Below are positions 1 through 7,971 of a stretch of 64,000 nt of DNA, piece after piece. Numbering within the stretch: position 1 is the stretch's first letter; every line of letters begins with the position of its first letter. Below the pieces are notes generated by a model, which searched no databases, was not told the origin of the DNA, and saw nothing but the letters and a program-made list of their open reading frames with translations. The DNA lies in assembly GCA_944322635.1 (NCBI GenBank), contig CALUPL010000006.1, forward strand, positions 31,927 through 95,926. Direction: 5' to 3'. This DNA is from an uncultured Mailhella sp. GTDB lineage: Bacteria; Desulfobacterota; Desulfovibrionia; Desulfovibrionales; Desulfovibrionaceae. A program made the position numbers and the translations under genes.

Positions 1-112
1 AACGCTCCGGGAGGCTCGACCGGCCTTCTGACGGCTACTCCGGCAGGTATGAACAGCCGGAGTTCATTTCCGACGTTGAATAAAATGACCACCGTGCAAA
101 CCGCGCATACTG
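1..112 (-). repeat. R2 repeat module, minus orientation, cut by the window edge
   Basis: Read on the minus strand this is the R2 module also found at 1206, 10436, 22550, 34251 and 61716: an ATTT-rich lead-in, a GCCGGAA-N5-TTCCGGC-type hairpin (here diverged), and a tail ending in the GAGCGTT sequence. It lies just beyond the 3' end of gmhB. The copy is diverged and probably continues outside the window. Confidence 0.7.
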
Positions 113-161
113 CGAATCTGGAAGTGGCGGGATCGTGTGCCGCTCCGGCATTGGAAATCGT

Positions 162-761
162 TTAAAGGGCAAGCAGGCCGTTTACGGCGGCGCGCACGTC
201 CTTTGCGGCAAAAAGGCGCGTAACCCCCTGCTCCGGCACGGAAAAAGGCACAAAGCCTCCGGCCAGAATCTCGTCCGTGTTCAAGCCGAGCTTTTCCGCA
301 CTTTTCATTCCTTTGCCGGAAAGCACCAGCACCGAAGCAAACAATCCGGCGTTCATGCCGAAACGCAGATCCTCCGCCTTGTCGCCCACCATGACGCAAC
401 GCGCGCCTTCAAGGCCGTGCGCGGCCTTCAGGCTCTTCCACATGCCCGTAGCCGGCTTGCGGCATGTGCAGCCCTCCTCCGGCGCGTGCGGACAAAAACG
501 CTCGTCATCGATTCCCGCGCCGAATGGTTCAAGCAGTTCTCCGAGTCTTTTTTCGCAGGCGTGCCAGCCCGATTCGGGAAAATATCCCCGTCCGATGCCC
601 GACTGATTGCTGATGACGAAAACCTTCACCCCCCGCGAACGCAGAAGCCCCAGCGCCTCCCCCGTGCCGGGAATAAGCTCCACTCCCGCAGGCTCACCAA
701 GATAATGCTTATCCACAATAAGCGTTCCGTCTCTGTCGAACAGCACCGCCAAAAATTCCAT
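162..761 (-). CDS. gmhB: D-glycero-beta-D-manno-heptose 1,7-bisphosphate 7-phosphatase
   Basis: This cytosolic HAD phosphatase removes the C7 phosphate from heptose 1,7-bisphosphate on the way to ADP-heptose for the LPS inner core. The 199-residue protein has the HAD nucleophile motif FDRDGT (8-13), motif II SNQSGIGRG (51-59), and VMVGDKAEDL near 122-131 as the acidic motif. The GmhB zinc loop is intact, with Cys90, His92, Cys98 and Cys100 (CPH...CTC followed by RKP), which separates it from histidinol phosphatases. The start at 761 is preferred because GGAG sits about 7 bases upstream. In-frame ATGs at 773 and 800 would add a tail with no family match. It stands alone between R2 repeats. Confidence 0.92.
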   Translation of the reverse strand: MEFLAVLFDRDGTLIVDKHYLGEPAGVELIPGTGEALGLLRSRGVKVFVISNQSGIGRGYFPESGWHACEKRLGELLEPFGAGIDDERFCPHAPEEGCTCRKPATGMWKSLKAAHGLEGARCVMVGDKAEDLRFGMNAGLFASVLVLSGKGMKSAEKLGLNTDEILAGGFVPFSVPEQGVTRLFAAKDVRAAVNGLLAL

Positions 762-936
762 GCCGGACTCCATAAAAAGGGTTAAAAAATGCCCACCCAA
801 AAATTCTTGAAATGCCTTCCGTCAACACCACTGTTTCCTCACTGCGGAAGGCGTTTGAAAGCTCAGTGCAAAAAACGGGGGCTCTTCTGACTGCCTCCGG
901 GTTCTGCACCTCTCCCCCAAAAAACTCTACTCCCAA

Positions 937-1190
937 AAATCTTGCAATCTTTTCCATCAACACCGCTGCTTCCGCGAAGCGGAGCAGCGGTCGGCCAGCC
1001 GCAGGCGGGCGCAGCAGCGCACGCCTGCACTGAGATTGCAGCCCGAAAAGAGCCTTGTCGAGCCTTTCGGCACGGGCGTTACTCGACCTTCCCCGCCTTT
1101 TCGAAGATGCGCGTTCTGCCTGTGGCGAAAGCCCGCCGCAGGCGAAACAGGGGGGTCCGGGGGGAATTATTTCTGACATTGCAGAAATGG
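937..1190 (+). repeat. R1 repeat module (structured intergenic repeat)
   Basis: The ~250-bp R1 module is also at 22271 and 33953 (plus) and at 9948 and 42942 (minus). It opens with a perfect hairpin, CCGCTGCTTCCGC / GCGGAGCAGCGG, where the other copies have CCGATGTT / AACATCGG or AACATTGG, so both arms changed together. It continues with a GCAGGCG-rich stretch, a TTTTCGAAGATGC block and a GGGGGAATTATTTC end. The last hairpin is degraded in this copy. It contains no believable reading frame. Confidence 0.8.
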
Positions 1191-1205
1191 TTCTGCCGCA
1201 ACATC

Positions 1206-1342
1206 CCGTTTGCGCAAGACACTCTGTACCGACTCAGGGCATGTACGACGGCGGCGGCGTTTAACGCCGGAAGTAAATTCCGGCTACGCGCCTTCCGTCG
1301 GCCGGGCTCCTGATGTCGCCCGGGGCCCCCGAGCGTTGAAAC
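1206..1342 (+). repeat. R2 repeat module
   Basis: This ~135-bp module runs from GTTTGCGCAAGACAC to GAGCGTTGAAA. It carries two hairpins, GCCGGAA-N5-TTCCGGC and a GGCCGGGC/GCCCGGGGCC stem around TCCTGATGTC. It directly follows R1, and the same R1-R2 order occurs at 22.3-22.7 kb and 34.0-34.4 kb. Confidence 0.8.
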
Positions 1343-1368
1343 ACGGCCTTCCGAACTTCACTCCCCCC

Positions 1369-1510
1369 TTCGCCCTTTGCCCCCGGACATAATCTTCCTG
1401 TTCACCCTGTCCTGCCGAACCGGCGAAGCCGGGAGGCAGAATCAGGGGGGCGCGGGGGGAATTATTTCCCCCGCACTGCCTTTCCTGCCTTTTCTGCCTT
1501 TCCTGCCTTT
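1369..1510 (+). repeat. R3 repeat module
   Basis: R3 starts at CGCCCTTTGCCCCCGGACAT, passes through TTCACCCTGTCCTGCCGAAC and ends with the hairpin GGGGGAATTATTTCCCCC and several CCTGCCTTTT units. Other copies lie at 34411, 61598 and 61875. It ends 8 bases from the gluQ stop codon, so its hairpin could also end gluQ transcription; that role is inference. Confidence 0.75.
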
Positions 1511-1518
1511 TCTGTCTT

Positions 1519-2538
1519 CTACCGCCAGGCCTCTGGGGCGTCATGGGGGATGACGAGGGGGCCAGGGGGGAGGGAGTGCCAGGGGAAGGGGCCTTCGTGC
1601 AGGATTCTGTCGGCGAGTCTGGCGGGGGAAGCCGGGGCGTCGGTCGTTTGGAGGCCGGCGAGTTTGGCGAAGAAGCCGGTGATGGCGGCTGGTGAGCAGC
1701 CTTTTTCGCGCAGGGCGGCCATGCTGAGGCTGTGGTGGCGTTTAGCGAGGCGTTCGCCCTGTTCGTCGCAGAGAAGGGGTATATGGGCGTAGGAAGGGGG
1801 CGTGGCGCCGAGCAGTCGGTAGAGGAGGAGCTGGCGCGGGGTGGAGAGCAGGATATCTTCGCCGCGCACGACCTGGGTGACGCCCATGCGTATATCGTCC
1901 ACGACGACGGCGAGCTGGTAGGCCCACACGCCGTCGGAGCGGCGGAGGGCGAAGTCGCCGCCGCAGTCTTTCATGGAAATGCGCTGCGGGCCGAGGACGA
2001 GGTCGGTGAAGGATTCCACGTCGTTGTCGGGGCAAAGCAGGCGCAGGGCGGGCTTACGGCCTTCGGCTTCTTTTTGTGCGCGTTCTTCGGCGGAGAGGTG
2101 GCGGCAGGTACCGGGGTAGGCGGCTCCGGCGTCACCGAGGCCGTCGGCGGCTCCGTGGGGTGCGCCTGCCAGGATACGGAGTTCCTTTCTGGTGCAGTAA
2201 CAGGGGTAAACGCGTCCCTGAGCCTTCAGCTTATCCAGGGCACGTTCGTAGAGGGGGGAGCACAGGCTCTGGTGATAGGGGGCGTGCAGGCCGTGGGAGG
2301 AGCCTTCATCCCAGTCGAGTCCGAGCCAGGAGAGGTCGCGTTCCATGGCGTCCATCCACTCGCGGCGGGAGCGGTCGGGGTCTATGTCTTCGTGGCGCAG
2401 TATGACGCGGCCGCCCGACGCGCGGGCGCCGAGCCAGGCCAGGAAGAACGACCATGCGTTGCCGAGGTGCATGAGGCCGGTAGGGCTGGGGGCGAATCGC
2501 CCGATCACGGTTCCGCGGGAAGGGGGAAGCAGGTTCAT
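1519..2538 (-). CDS. gluQ: glutamyl-Q tRNA(Asp) synthetase
   Basis: This enzyme activates glutamate and attaches it to queuosine at the wobble position of tRNA(Asp). The 339-residue product is a truncated GluRS catalytic core without an anticodon-binding domain. It has the class I signature FAPSPTGLMHLGN near residue 15, the HEDID motif, and a Zn-binding CYC pair with a later Y-x3-C typical of GluQRS. A weak KMSKS equivalent (LAKRHHS) lies near residue 265. Its ATG overlaps the hemW stop as ATGA, so the two are probably translated together. The length fits the family, which is usually near 300 residues, with a short C-terminal extension. Confidence 0.93.
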   Translation of the reverse strand: MNLLPPSRGTVIGRFAPSPTGLMHLGNAWSFFLAWLGARASGGRVILRHEDIDPDRSRREWMDAMERDLSWLGLDWDEGSSHGLHAPYHQSLCSPLYERALDKLKAQGRVYPCYCTRKELRILAGAPHGAADGLGDAGAAYPGTCRHLSAEERAQKEAEGRKPALRLLCPDNDVESFTDLVLGPQRISMKDCGGDFALRRSDGVWAYQLAVVVDDIRMGVTQVVRGEDILLSTPRQLLLYRLLGATPPSYAHIPLLCDEQGERLAKRHHSLSMAALREKGCSPAAITGFFAKLAGLQTTDAPASPARLADRILHEGPFPWHSLPPGPLVIPHDAPEAWR

Positions 2539-3686
2539 GCCGTAGTCTCCGGTTGTTGGGGAATGCGTTCAAAACACTGTTCAATGACGGCGTTGGACAC
2601 GAGCATTCCCCGGCGGGTGAGCGCAAAGCGGCCTTCTTCCATGCGGGCCATGCCCCGCCATGCCAGTTCTTCAATGAGTCCGCGGTTGTCGGCGGCAAAG
2701 TCGCGTCCCGTCATGCGGCGGTATTCCGCCAGATCCAGACCGTCCGTCATGCGCAGGCGGAGCATGATGAATTCTTCCACGCGTTCGACGAAGCTGAGTT
2801 CCTCCACAATGCCGGCCTCTCGCCCCTGCCTTACCGAAGAGAGCCACGTGCCGAGGTCGGCGGGCTGGCTTATGCGGCGGTTGCCCATGCAGCTTACGGC
2901 CGCCGGCCCCAGACCGAGATATTCCTTTCCGAGCCAGTAGCCGAGGTTGTGGCGGCACCGGCGTCCGGGGCGGGCGTAGTTGGAAATTTCATACTGCGCG
3001 TAGCCTGCGCTTTCCAGCATGACGCCGCCCTCCTCGTACATGGCGGCGGCCTCGTTTTCGCCGGGCAGGGCGAGGGTACGGCGCTGACGGAAAAGCGGGG
3101 TTCCTTCTTCGAGCGTGAGTCCGTAGCAGGAAAAATGTTCCGGCCCGAGGGCCACGGCGCGGGCAAGCTGATTCTTCCAGCTTTCCAGGGACTCGCCGGG
3201 AAGAGCCCATATGAAATCGAGTCCGATGTTGTCGAACTTCGCCCTGCGCAGAGAACGGAAAGCGGCCACGGCCTGTTTTTCGTCGTGCACGCGGCCCACG
3301 GCGGCAAGGAGCGTGTCGTCGAGGGCCTGCACACCCAGAGAAACGCGGTTCACCCCGGCCGCGCGAAAGCCGGAAGCCCGGGAGTCATCCACGGAATCGG
3401 GATTGGCCTCCATGCTTATTTCCGCATCGGCATCCAGCGAAAAGCATTCCGCCGCCGTGTCGAGAATCCGGCCGAGCAGGGAAGGAGGCACGAGACTCGG
3501 CGTTCCGCCGCCGAAAAACACGGTGCTCACGGCGGGATGGTTCAGTTCGGCAGCCCTTCGGCGCATGTCCGAGCAAAGCGCGTCCGCCCACAGACGAAGC
3601 GCGTCCCCCGATCCCACGGGTTCGGAATAAAAGGCGCAGTAGCGGCACTTGCGCCGGCAGAACGGAACATGAACGTACAGCAGCAT
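2535..3686 (-). CDS. hemW: radical SAM heme chaperone HemW (CPO-like)
   Basis: HemW is an oxygen-independent coproporphyrinogen oxidase-like radical SAM protein, now regarded as a heme chaperone for respiratory enzymes. The 383-residue product starts MLLYVHVPF and has the cluster motif C10-x3-C14-x2-C17. It lacks the fourth nearby Cys (CxC) found in true HemN, which supports HemW. GGGTPS and the C-terminal LRMTDGLD region also fit. The reading frame stays open to 3845, but the added 53 residues are basic and unlike the family, so ATG 3686 was chosen although its ribosome site is weak. It overlaps gluQ by 4 bases. Confidence 0.88.
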   Translation of the reverse strand: MLLYVHVPFCRRKCRYCAFYSEPVGSGDALRLWADALCSDMRRRAAELNHPAVSTVFFGGGTPSLVPPSLLGRILDTAAECFSLDADAEISMEANPDSVDDSRASGFRAAGVNRVSLGVQALDDTLLAAVGRVHDEKQAVAAFRSLRRAKFDNIGLDFIWALPGESLESWKNQLARAVALGPEHFSCYGLTLEEGTPLFRQRRTLALPGENEAAAMYEEGGVMLESAGYAQYEISNYARPGRRCRHNLGYWLGKEYLGLGPAAVSCMGNRRISQPADLGTWLSSVRQGREAGIVEELSFVERVEEFIMLRLRMTDGLDLAEYRRMTGRDFAADNRGLIEELAWRGMARMEEGRFALTRRGMLVSNAVIEQCFERIPQQPETTA

Positions 3687-3993
3687 CGAATCAGCATGAA
3701 AAAAACGCGCTTTTCCGTCAAGCCCCAAGCCGAACAACAGCCGTTTTCCCCGCCCGTTGCCGAAAAACGCTCTCCCCTTCCGAACTGTCCGGCCCGCTCT
3801 TCTCGCTTCAAGACGCAGCGTTTTTTCAAACTTGAACTGTCCCAACGATTTTCAAGCATCATGCTTTCTTTTTTCAGTCATCAATAAATTTTTTTTTATA
3901 CACATATAAATATTTTATATTTTACTCCGTGCATGAAAAATGACGGTGAAAAAAATTTTCTTATGAATTATAAAAGTACACCGGCATATGATT

Positions 3994-4023
3994 TTGATTA
4001 CAAAAAGAAATTTTTTCTATAGT
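3994..4023 (+). promoter_or_regulatory. candidate sigma-70 promoter for the 4.3-kb autotransporter
   Basis: TTGATT (3994-3999), an 18-base spacer and TATAGT (4018-4023) lie in a very AT-rich stretch (about 3885-4090), leaving a leader of about 240 bases before the ATG at 4272. The rest of 3687-4271 shows no gene. Confidence 0.45.
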
Positions 4024-4271
4024 ATTCCTTACATTTTTTTATCAATATATAAAATTTTCTTTCCAAGTATGAAAACCGCATTTTTTTGCTGGCCTTTAAA
4101 ATAACTCCATGGTATCCGCTTTTTTTCACAAGGTACGGCCCCCTGAAAAAACTTGAATTTTTCAAGTCCGTGTCTTTTTCAAAAAAAAACTCCCGCGCCG
4201 GACGCCGCACAGGTTTCGGCAAAGAGTCGCAGGACAAGGCGCGGAAAAAACAGTCATGGAGGGATGACATC

Positions 4272-4625
4272 ATGTTGAGCAGAAATGCCATGGGCAATCT
4301 CATCAACCGCTACGCCGCGGTGCTGAGAAAATGCCGCCTTCTGAACGTATTCGGTTCTCTGGCCGTGGCGGCCATGCTGATCGCCGGCGCAACCGGAGTG
4401 GCCATGGGCTTTGACAGCAAGTTCTTCGAACGCGTGCCCGAGTATCCCGATTTCATCGTAGGCGGCGGCGTGTCGGATACCGGCCCGCCTGCGGAATTCA
4501 CCCACAAGCTCGAACTGGGGCAGACCGGCGTTTCCACCGGCGTAGCCACGGGTGCCGACACGCCCGCCGTGGTGTATGCCGACAGGAACAATCCTGCAGC
4601 CAAAACAACGGTCACGTGTGGGTGA
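4272..4625 (+). CDS. autotransporter fragment 1: signal region and passenger start
   Basis: This is the first open segment, 117 residues ending at TGA 4623-4625. It begins MLSRNAMGNLINRYAAVLRK, followed by a hydrophobic stretch (FGSLAVAAMLIAGATGVAMG), which resembles an extended signal peptide of autotransporters. After that it enters the secreted passenger. The last eight or so residues (TTVTCG) are out of frame. If the gene is truly broken, only this short exported peptide would be made from the native start. Confidence 0.6.
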   Translation: MLSRNAMGNLINRYAAVLRKCRLLNVFGSLAVAAMLIAGATGVAMGFDSKFFERVPEYPDFIVGGGVSDTGPPAEFTHKLELGQTGVSTGVATGADTPAVVYADRNNPAAKTTVTCG

Positions 4626-5563
4626 TCGCCTCGGACAAGGGCGGCTATGCCGAAGCCATGGGCGGTCAGTACGGCACGAACTTCACGCTGACCAACAACG
4701 GCTACATTTACGTGGACGGCACCGACGCTTCCGCCACCAAGGGCATGGGCGTGAACCCCGAGGGCAAGGCCTTCAACGAAAAGCTCATTGCCGTGCGCAA
4801 GGGCAGCGCCATGGCCGACAATTCCGGCTCCGACACCAAAACCATGGTGAACAACGGCGTGATTTCCGTGGAAGACGCCGGCGGCGTAGGCATGTACTAC
4901 CGCAAGGAAAACATAGTCCACGGCGAAGTGACCAACAACGGCAGCATATTCGTTTCCAACGGCGGCGTCGGCGTGGTCATGACGAACGACAAGAAAGACG
5001 ACGCCTACAACGACAAATATTTCACCAACACCGGCACCATTGCCGCCGACGACAAGAGCACGGCCATTCTCGTGACCGGCACCGACAATGCCACCGTCAG
5101 TCTCGAAGGCGACAAGAGCCGCGTGGAGGGACTCATCAGTCTTCAGGGCACGAACAACAACCTCCTCCTCGACGGCATGGGCTCCGGCGGACAGGAAAGT
5201 CTGTACGTCAAGGGTTCCTTCGCCGGCGAAATAAGCAATCACAGCAACGTGGTCTTTACCGACAATTCGGCCTTTTCCCTGGATGACGCCCTCAACATTG
5301 ACAACACCTCCACGGCGCAGCTTGCCAACGTTACGCTTGCCCAGGGCCAGCACGAAGCGAACCGCGCCCTTGTGACCGTAAACGGCGACTCCACCGACCT
5401 GAACGGCGGCATGAGCAGCGGCGGCAAGGCATTTTTCAAGCGCGCCTCAAGCAGCAACGGCAACGTGGAAATCGCGGGTGCCGACGTGAGCGGCACCGTT
5501 TTGCGGCCGATGCTGCAGGCGTGGTGTCGGCCTCTCTGGAAGAAGGCCGCAGTCTTGCCGTAA
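4616..5563 (+). CDS. autotransporter fragment 2: passenger repeats
   Basis: This is the second open segment; the first possible start is GTG 4616, but true coding is continuous from about 4604. It encodes repeated beta-helix rungs such as NNGYIYVDG, NNGVISVED, NNGSIFVSN and NTGTIAADD, spaced about 30-35 residues apart. The final residues after about 5500 (RPMLQAWCRPLWKK) are out of frame. No ribosome site favours independent translation. Confidence 0.55.
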   Translation: MWVIASDKGGYAEAMGGQYGTNFTLTNNGYIYVDGTDASATKGMGVNPEGKAFNEKLIAVRKGSAMADNSGSDTKTMVNNGVISVEDAGGVGMYYRKENIVHGEVTNNGSIFVSNGGVGVVMTNDKKDDAYNDKYFTNTGTIAADDKSTAILVTGTDNATVSLEGDKSRVEGLISLQGTNNNLLLDGMGSGGQESLYVKGSFAGEISNHSNVVFTDNSAFSLDDALNIDNTSTAQLANVTLAQGQHEANRALVTVNGDSTDLNGGMSSGGKAFFKRASSSNGNVEIAGADVSGTVLRPMLQAWCRPLWKKAAVLP

Positions 5564-7644
5564 AGGATTCCCGCTTCGTGAACAATCAGATTGCGGGCAG
5601 CTCTGCCGGCGGCGCGGCCGCATCCGTTGCGGCAGGCGGCAACGCTTCGTTTTCTGCCAAAAACGTTGAGTTCAGCGACAACGCCGTAAACGCAAAGCAG
5701 GCAAAAGGCGGCGCCCTGCGCCTGGAAAACACGGGCAAAGGCACTCTTACGGCCGACCTTTCCGGCGTGACCTTCAAAAACAACGCGGCCGCCGGAAGCG
5801 AAAACGGACTCGGCGGCGCCATATACAACGACGGTGCACAAATTTCCATTGACGGCGGCGTGTTTGAAGGCAACCGGGCCGTCACCTCGGGCGGCGCGCT
5901 TTACAACGGAGCCAAGGGCAACGTGACCTTTACCGGCACGAACGTCTTTTCCGACAACCTGGCCGCGGGCGCGGCCAACGACGTGCACAACGAAGGCTCC
6001 ATCACCGTGGCAGGCGGCGTGACCCGGTTCGACGGCGGCTATTCGCAGTCGGGCGCGGATTCCTCGCTCATCGTGAAGACCGGCGCGGCGCTTGCCGTGG
6101 CTCTGCCCGACGCGGGCGGCGTAACGGCTTCTCCCACGGAAGCCCTGCTTGCCCTCGGCCGTCCTCTGGATCTCGGCGGCGGTTCTCTGCGCGTGGGCGA
6201 CGTTGCCGCAAGAAGCGGCGCCGACGTGACCTTCGGCAGAAACTCCCTTCTCGTGGTGGATGGTCTGGCCGCCAGGGATAACGCCATGCTCACGGGCAAC
6301 GGCAGCCTCGCCGTGGAAGAAGGATCGAAGCTCTACATAGCCAACGCGCAGTCCGGGGAATCATACACCGTGACTTCCGGCCTCAGCTTCGCCGACGGCG
6401 ATTACTGGAAAAACGCCAGTCTTCTTGCCGGTCGCCTCATGGAAACCGAAATTTCCACGGAAGGCGGCAACGTCATGGTGCACGCCCAGGCGCAGGACGC
6501 CTCCCGCACCCTGCCCGGCGTGATTCCCACAAACGGACTCAACGCCATGATGAACGGCAACAAGAACGACACCGAATCCCTTAACGCCGGTCTGCGCTTT
6601 TTGAGCCGCGCCATGGACAACGTGCAGTACATGCCCGGCGACGCGACGGCCGTGGCCATGGTGAACGAAGTTTCCCGCGCATCCGTCACCGCCGGAGTGC
6701 AGAACACCGCTCTGCGCCTTGCCGACGCGGGCGCGGATCAGATAGCCCGTCACCTTTCGCTGAGCTTCATGGATGAAAACGTCGCAACCGATGCCGACGG
6801 CGTGAACGTGTGGGCCACTCCCATGTACGGCAACACCTACACCCACGGCATGGCTGCCTCAGGCGCGGCCGTGCGCGGCAACTACGGCGGTCTGGCCCTC
6901 GGCGTCGACAAGAAGTTCGGGGAAATTCTCGGCGGAGCCGTGCGAGCAGGCGCGGCCGTGAACGGCGGCGGCGGAAAGTCCGAAACCCGCGGCACCGCAA
7001 CCATCACGAGCAATTCCTACAGCTTCGGCGGCATCAACTTCTACGCGGGCTGGAATCCGGGCGACCTGAACGTGACGGCCAGCGCGGGCTGGTCCATAGG
7101 CACCCACGATCTCAAGCTGAACCTGCCCTCTTCCATGAACATGGGTCCGCTCAGCTCCGACGTGGACACCACCGCCTTTGTGGCGGATCTGCGCGGCGAA
7201 TACCGCATAAGCACCGACGTGGCGGACATCACTCCCCATGCGGGCGTGCGCTACACCTCGCTCAGCACCGACAGTCACAAGGTGAGAACGAAAGGCTCCA
7301 CGGTCAATTCCGTGGCCTCCGACAGGCAGGACATCGTTCAGTTCCCCGTGGGCGTGACGCTCTCCAAGAACGTGGACGTGAGCGGCTGGAACGTCAAGCC
7401 CCTGCTCGACGTTTCCGTCATTCCCGCGGCCGGCGACACGAAAAATACGACGAAGGTTTCCTATGCCGGAACCCACGCCGCCGACAGCGTGAATACCCGC
7501 ATCATGGATTCCACGAGCTGGTCCGGACTTGTGGGCGTGCAGGCCGAAAAGGGCAATCTCGCCCTCGGCATAAACTACGGCATGCAGGCCTCCAAGAACG
7601 AAACCGACCAGAGCGTCAACGTGGGCATAAGCTGGAAGTTCTAA
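5521..7644 (+). CDS. autotransporter fragment 3: passenger end and beta-barrel
   Basis: This is the third open segment (GTG 5521, 707 residues). Residues 1 to about 300 continue the passenger with FxNNxA and GGAxYN motifs of the polymorphic outer-membrane/pectin-lyase-like type. The autotransporter barrel starts around residue 430 (NVWATPMYGNTY), has the usual alternating aromatic strands, and ends with the outer-membrane signature W-K-F. Without the signal in fragment 1 it could not be exported alone. Confidence 0.65.
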   Translation: MVSASLEEGRSLAVKDSRFVNNQIAGSSAGGAAASVAAGGNASFSAKNVEFSDNAVNAKQAKGGALRLENTGKGTLTADLSGVTFKNNAAAGSENGLGGAIYNDGAQISIDGGVFEGNRAVTSGGALYNGAKGNVTFTGTNVFSDNLAAGAANDVHNEGSITVAGGVTRFDGGYSQSGADSSLIVKTGAALAVALPDAGGVTASPTEALLALGRPLDLGGGSLRVGDVAARSGADVTFGRNSLLVVDGLAARDNAMLTGNGSLAVEEGSKLYIANAQSGESYTVTSGLSFADGDYWKNASLLAGRLMETEISTEGGNVMVHAQAQDASRTLPGVIPTNGLNAMMNGNKNDTESLNAGLRFLSRAMDNVQYMPGDATAVAMVNEVSRASVTAGVQNTALRLADAGADQIARHLSLSFMDENVATDADGVNVWATPMYGNTYTHGMAASGAAVRGNYGGLALGVDKKFGEILGGAVRAGAAVNGGGGKSETRGTATITSNSYSFGGINFYAGWNPGDLNVTASAGWSIGTHDLKLNLPSSMNMGPLSSDVDTTAFVADLRGEYRISTDVADITPHAGVRYTSLSTDSHKVRTKGSTVNSVASDRQDIVQFPVGVTLSKNVDVSGWNVKPLLDVSVIPAAGDTKNTTKVSYAGTHAADSVNTRIMDSTSWSGLVGVQAEKGNLALGINYGMQASKNETDQSVNVGISWKF

Positions 7645-7696
7645 ACGCGGAAAAATCCGCAGGGGAGCCGAAAGACTTCCCCTTCGGAACATTGCG

Positions 7697-7735
7697 GGCG
7701 GAAGACCGGAAAACGGTCTTCCGCCTCTTTGTTTT
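7697..7735 (+). terminator. rho-independent terminator after the autotransporter
   Basis: A 12-bp perfect stem, GGCGGAAGACCG / CGGTCTTCCGCC, with loop GAAAA is followed by TCTTTGTTTT. Confidence 0.85.
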
Positions 7736-7911
7736 CCGAATGCCCCTGGAACCCGATTCCCGGGAAAGCGAAATTTCGAAAAATGTCGAATCCTTTTTCC
7801 TTCCGTTTTCTCAAGGCTTCCGCGAGTCGCGAAAGACGCTTTCTTCCGACAAACACGCGTTTTTCGCCTTCGTCGGCAAGTGGCGCTTTCTACTTTTTCG
7901 TAAATTTGCCT

Positions 7912-7940
7912 TTGACTCCGGGGCAGCCGATCCGTATGCT
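7912..7940 (+). promoter_or_regulatory. sigma-70-type promoter of proA-nadD
   Basis: TTGACT (7912-7917), a 17-base spacer and TATGCT (7935-7940) lie 32 bases before the proA start, with AAGGAGAAGAGG as ribosome site between. Confidence 0.65.
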
Positions 7941-7971
7941 GTACCGAGGTTTTTCTCAAGGAGAAGAGGAC

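Larger units (their letters stand above)
4272..7644 (+). pseudogene. autotransporter (type V secretion), broken by two single-base frameshifts
   Basis: Read through both frame changes, this is one adhesin-like autotransporter of about 1,124 residues: a long signal sequence, a beta-helix passenger rich in N-N-G and G-G repeats, and a C-terminal beta-barrel ending in ISWKF. The frame moves by -1 near 4602-4605, in AAAA of GCCAAAACAACGG, and again near 5499-5502, in TTTT of ACCGTTTTGCGG. Adding one A and one T restores continuous coding (AKNNGHVWV and TVFAADAAGVV). Codon use and amino acid composition stay typical across the breaks, so either the mutations are recent or these are assembly errors. 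The start at 4272 has GGAGGG 8 bases upstream. A terminator follows at 7697. Confidence 0.8.

Noticed and set aside
937..1510. Insertion sequence or MITE
   Set aside because: No transposase, no consistent terminal inverted repeats and no target-site duplications could be seen; module ends vary. A mobile origin cannot be excluded.
4595..4612. Programmed -1 frameshift in the autotransporter
   Set aside because: GCC-AAA-ACA lacks a proper X-XXY-YYZ slippery site in the zero frame and no strong downstream hairpin was evident; a one-base loss is simpler.
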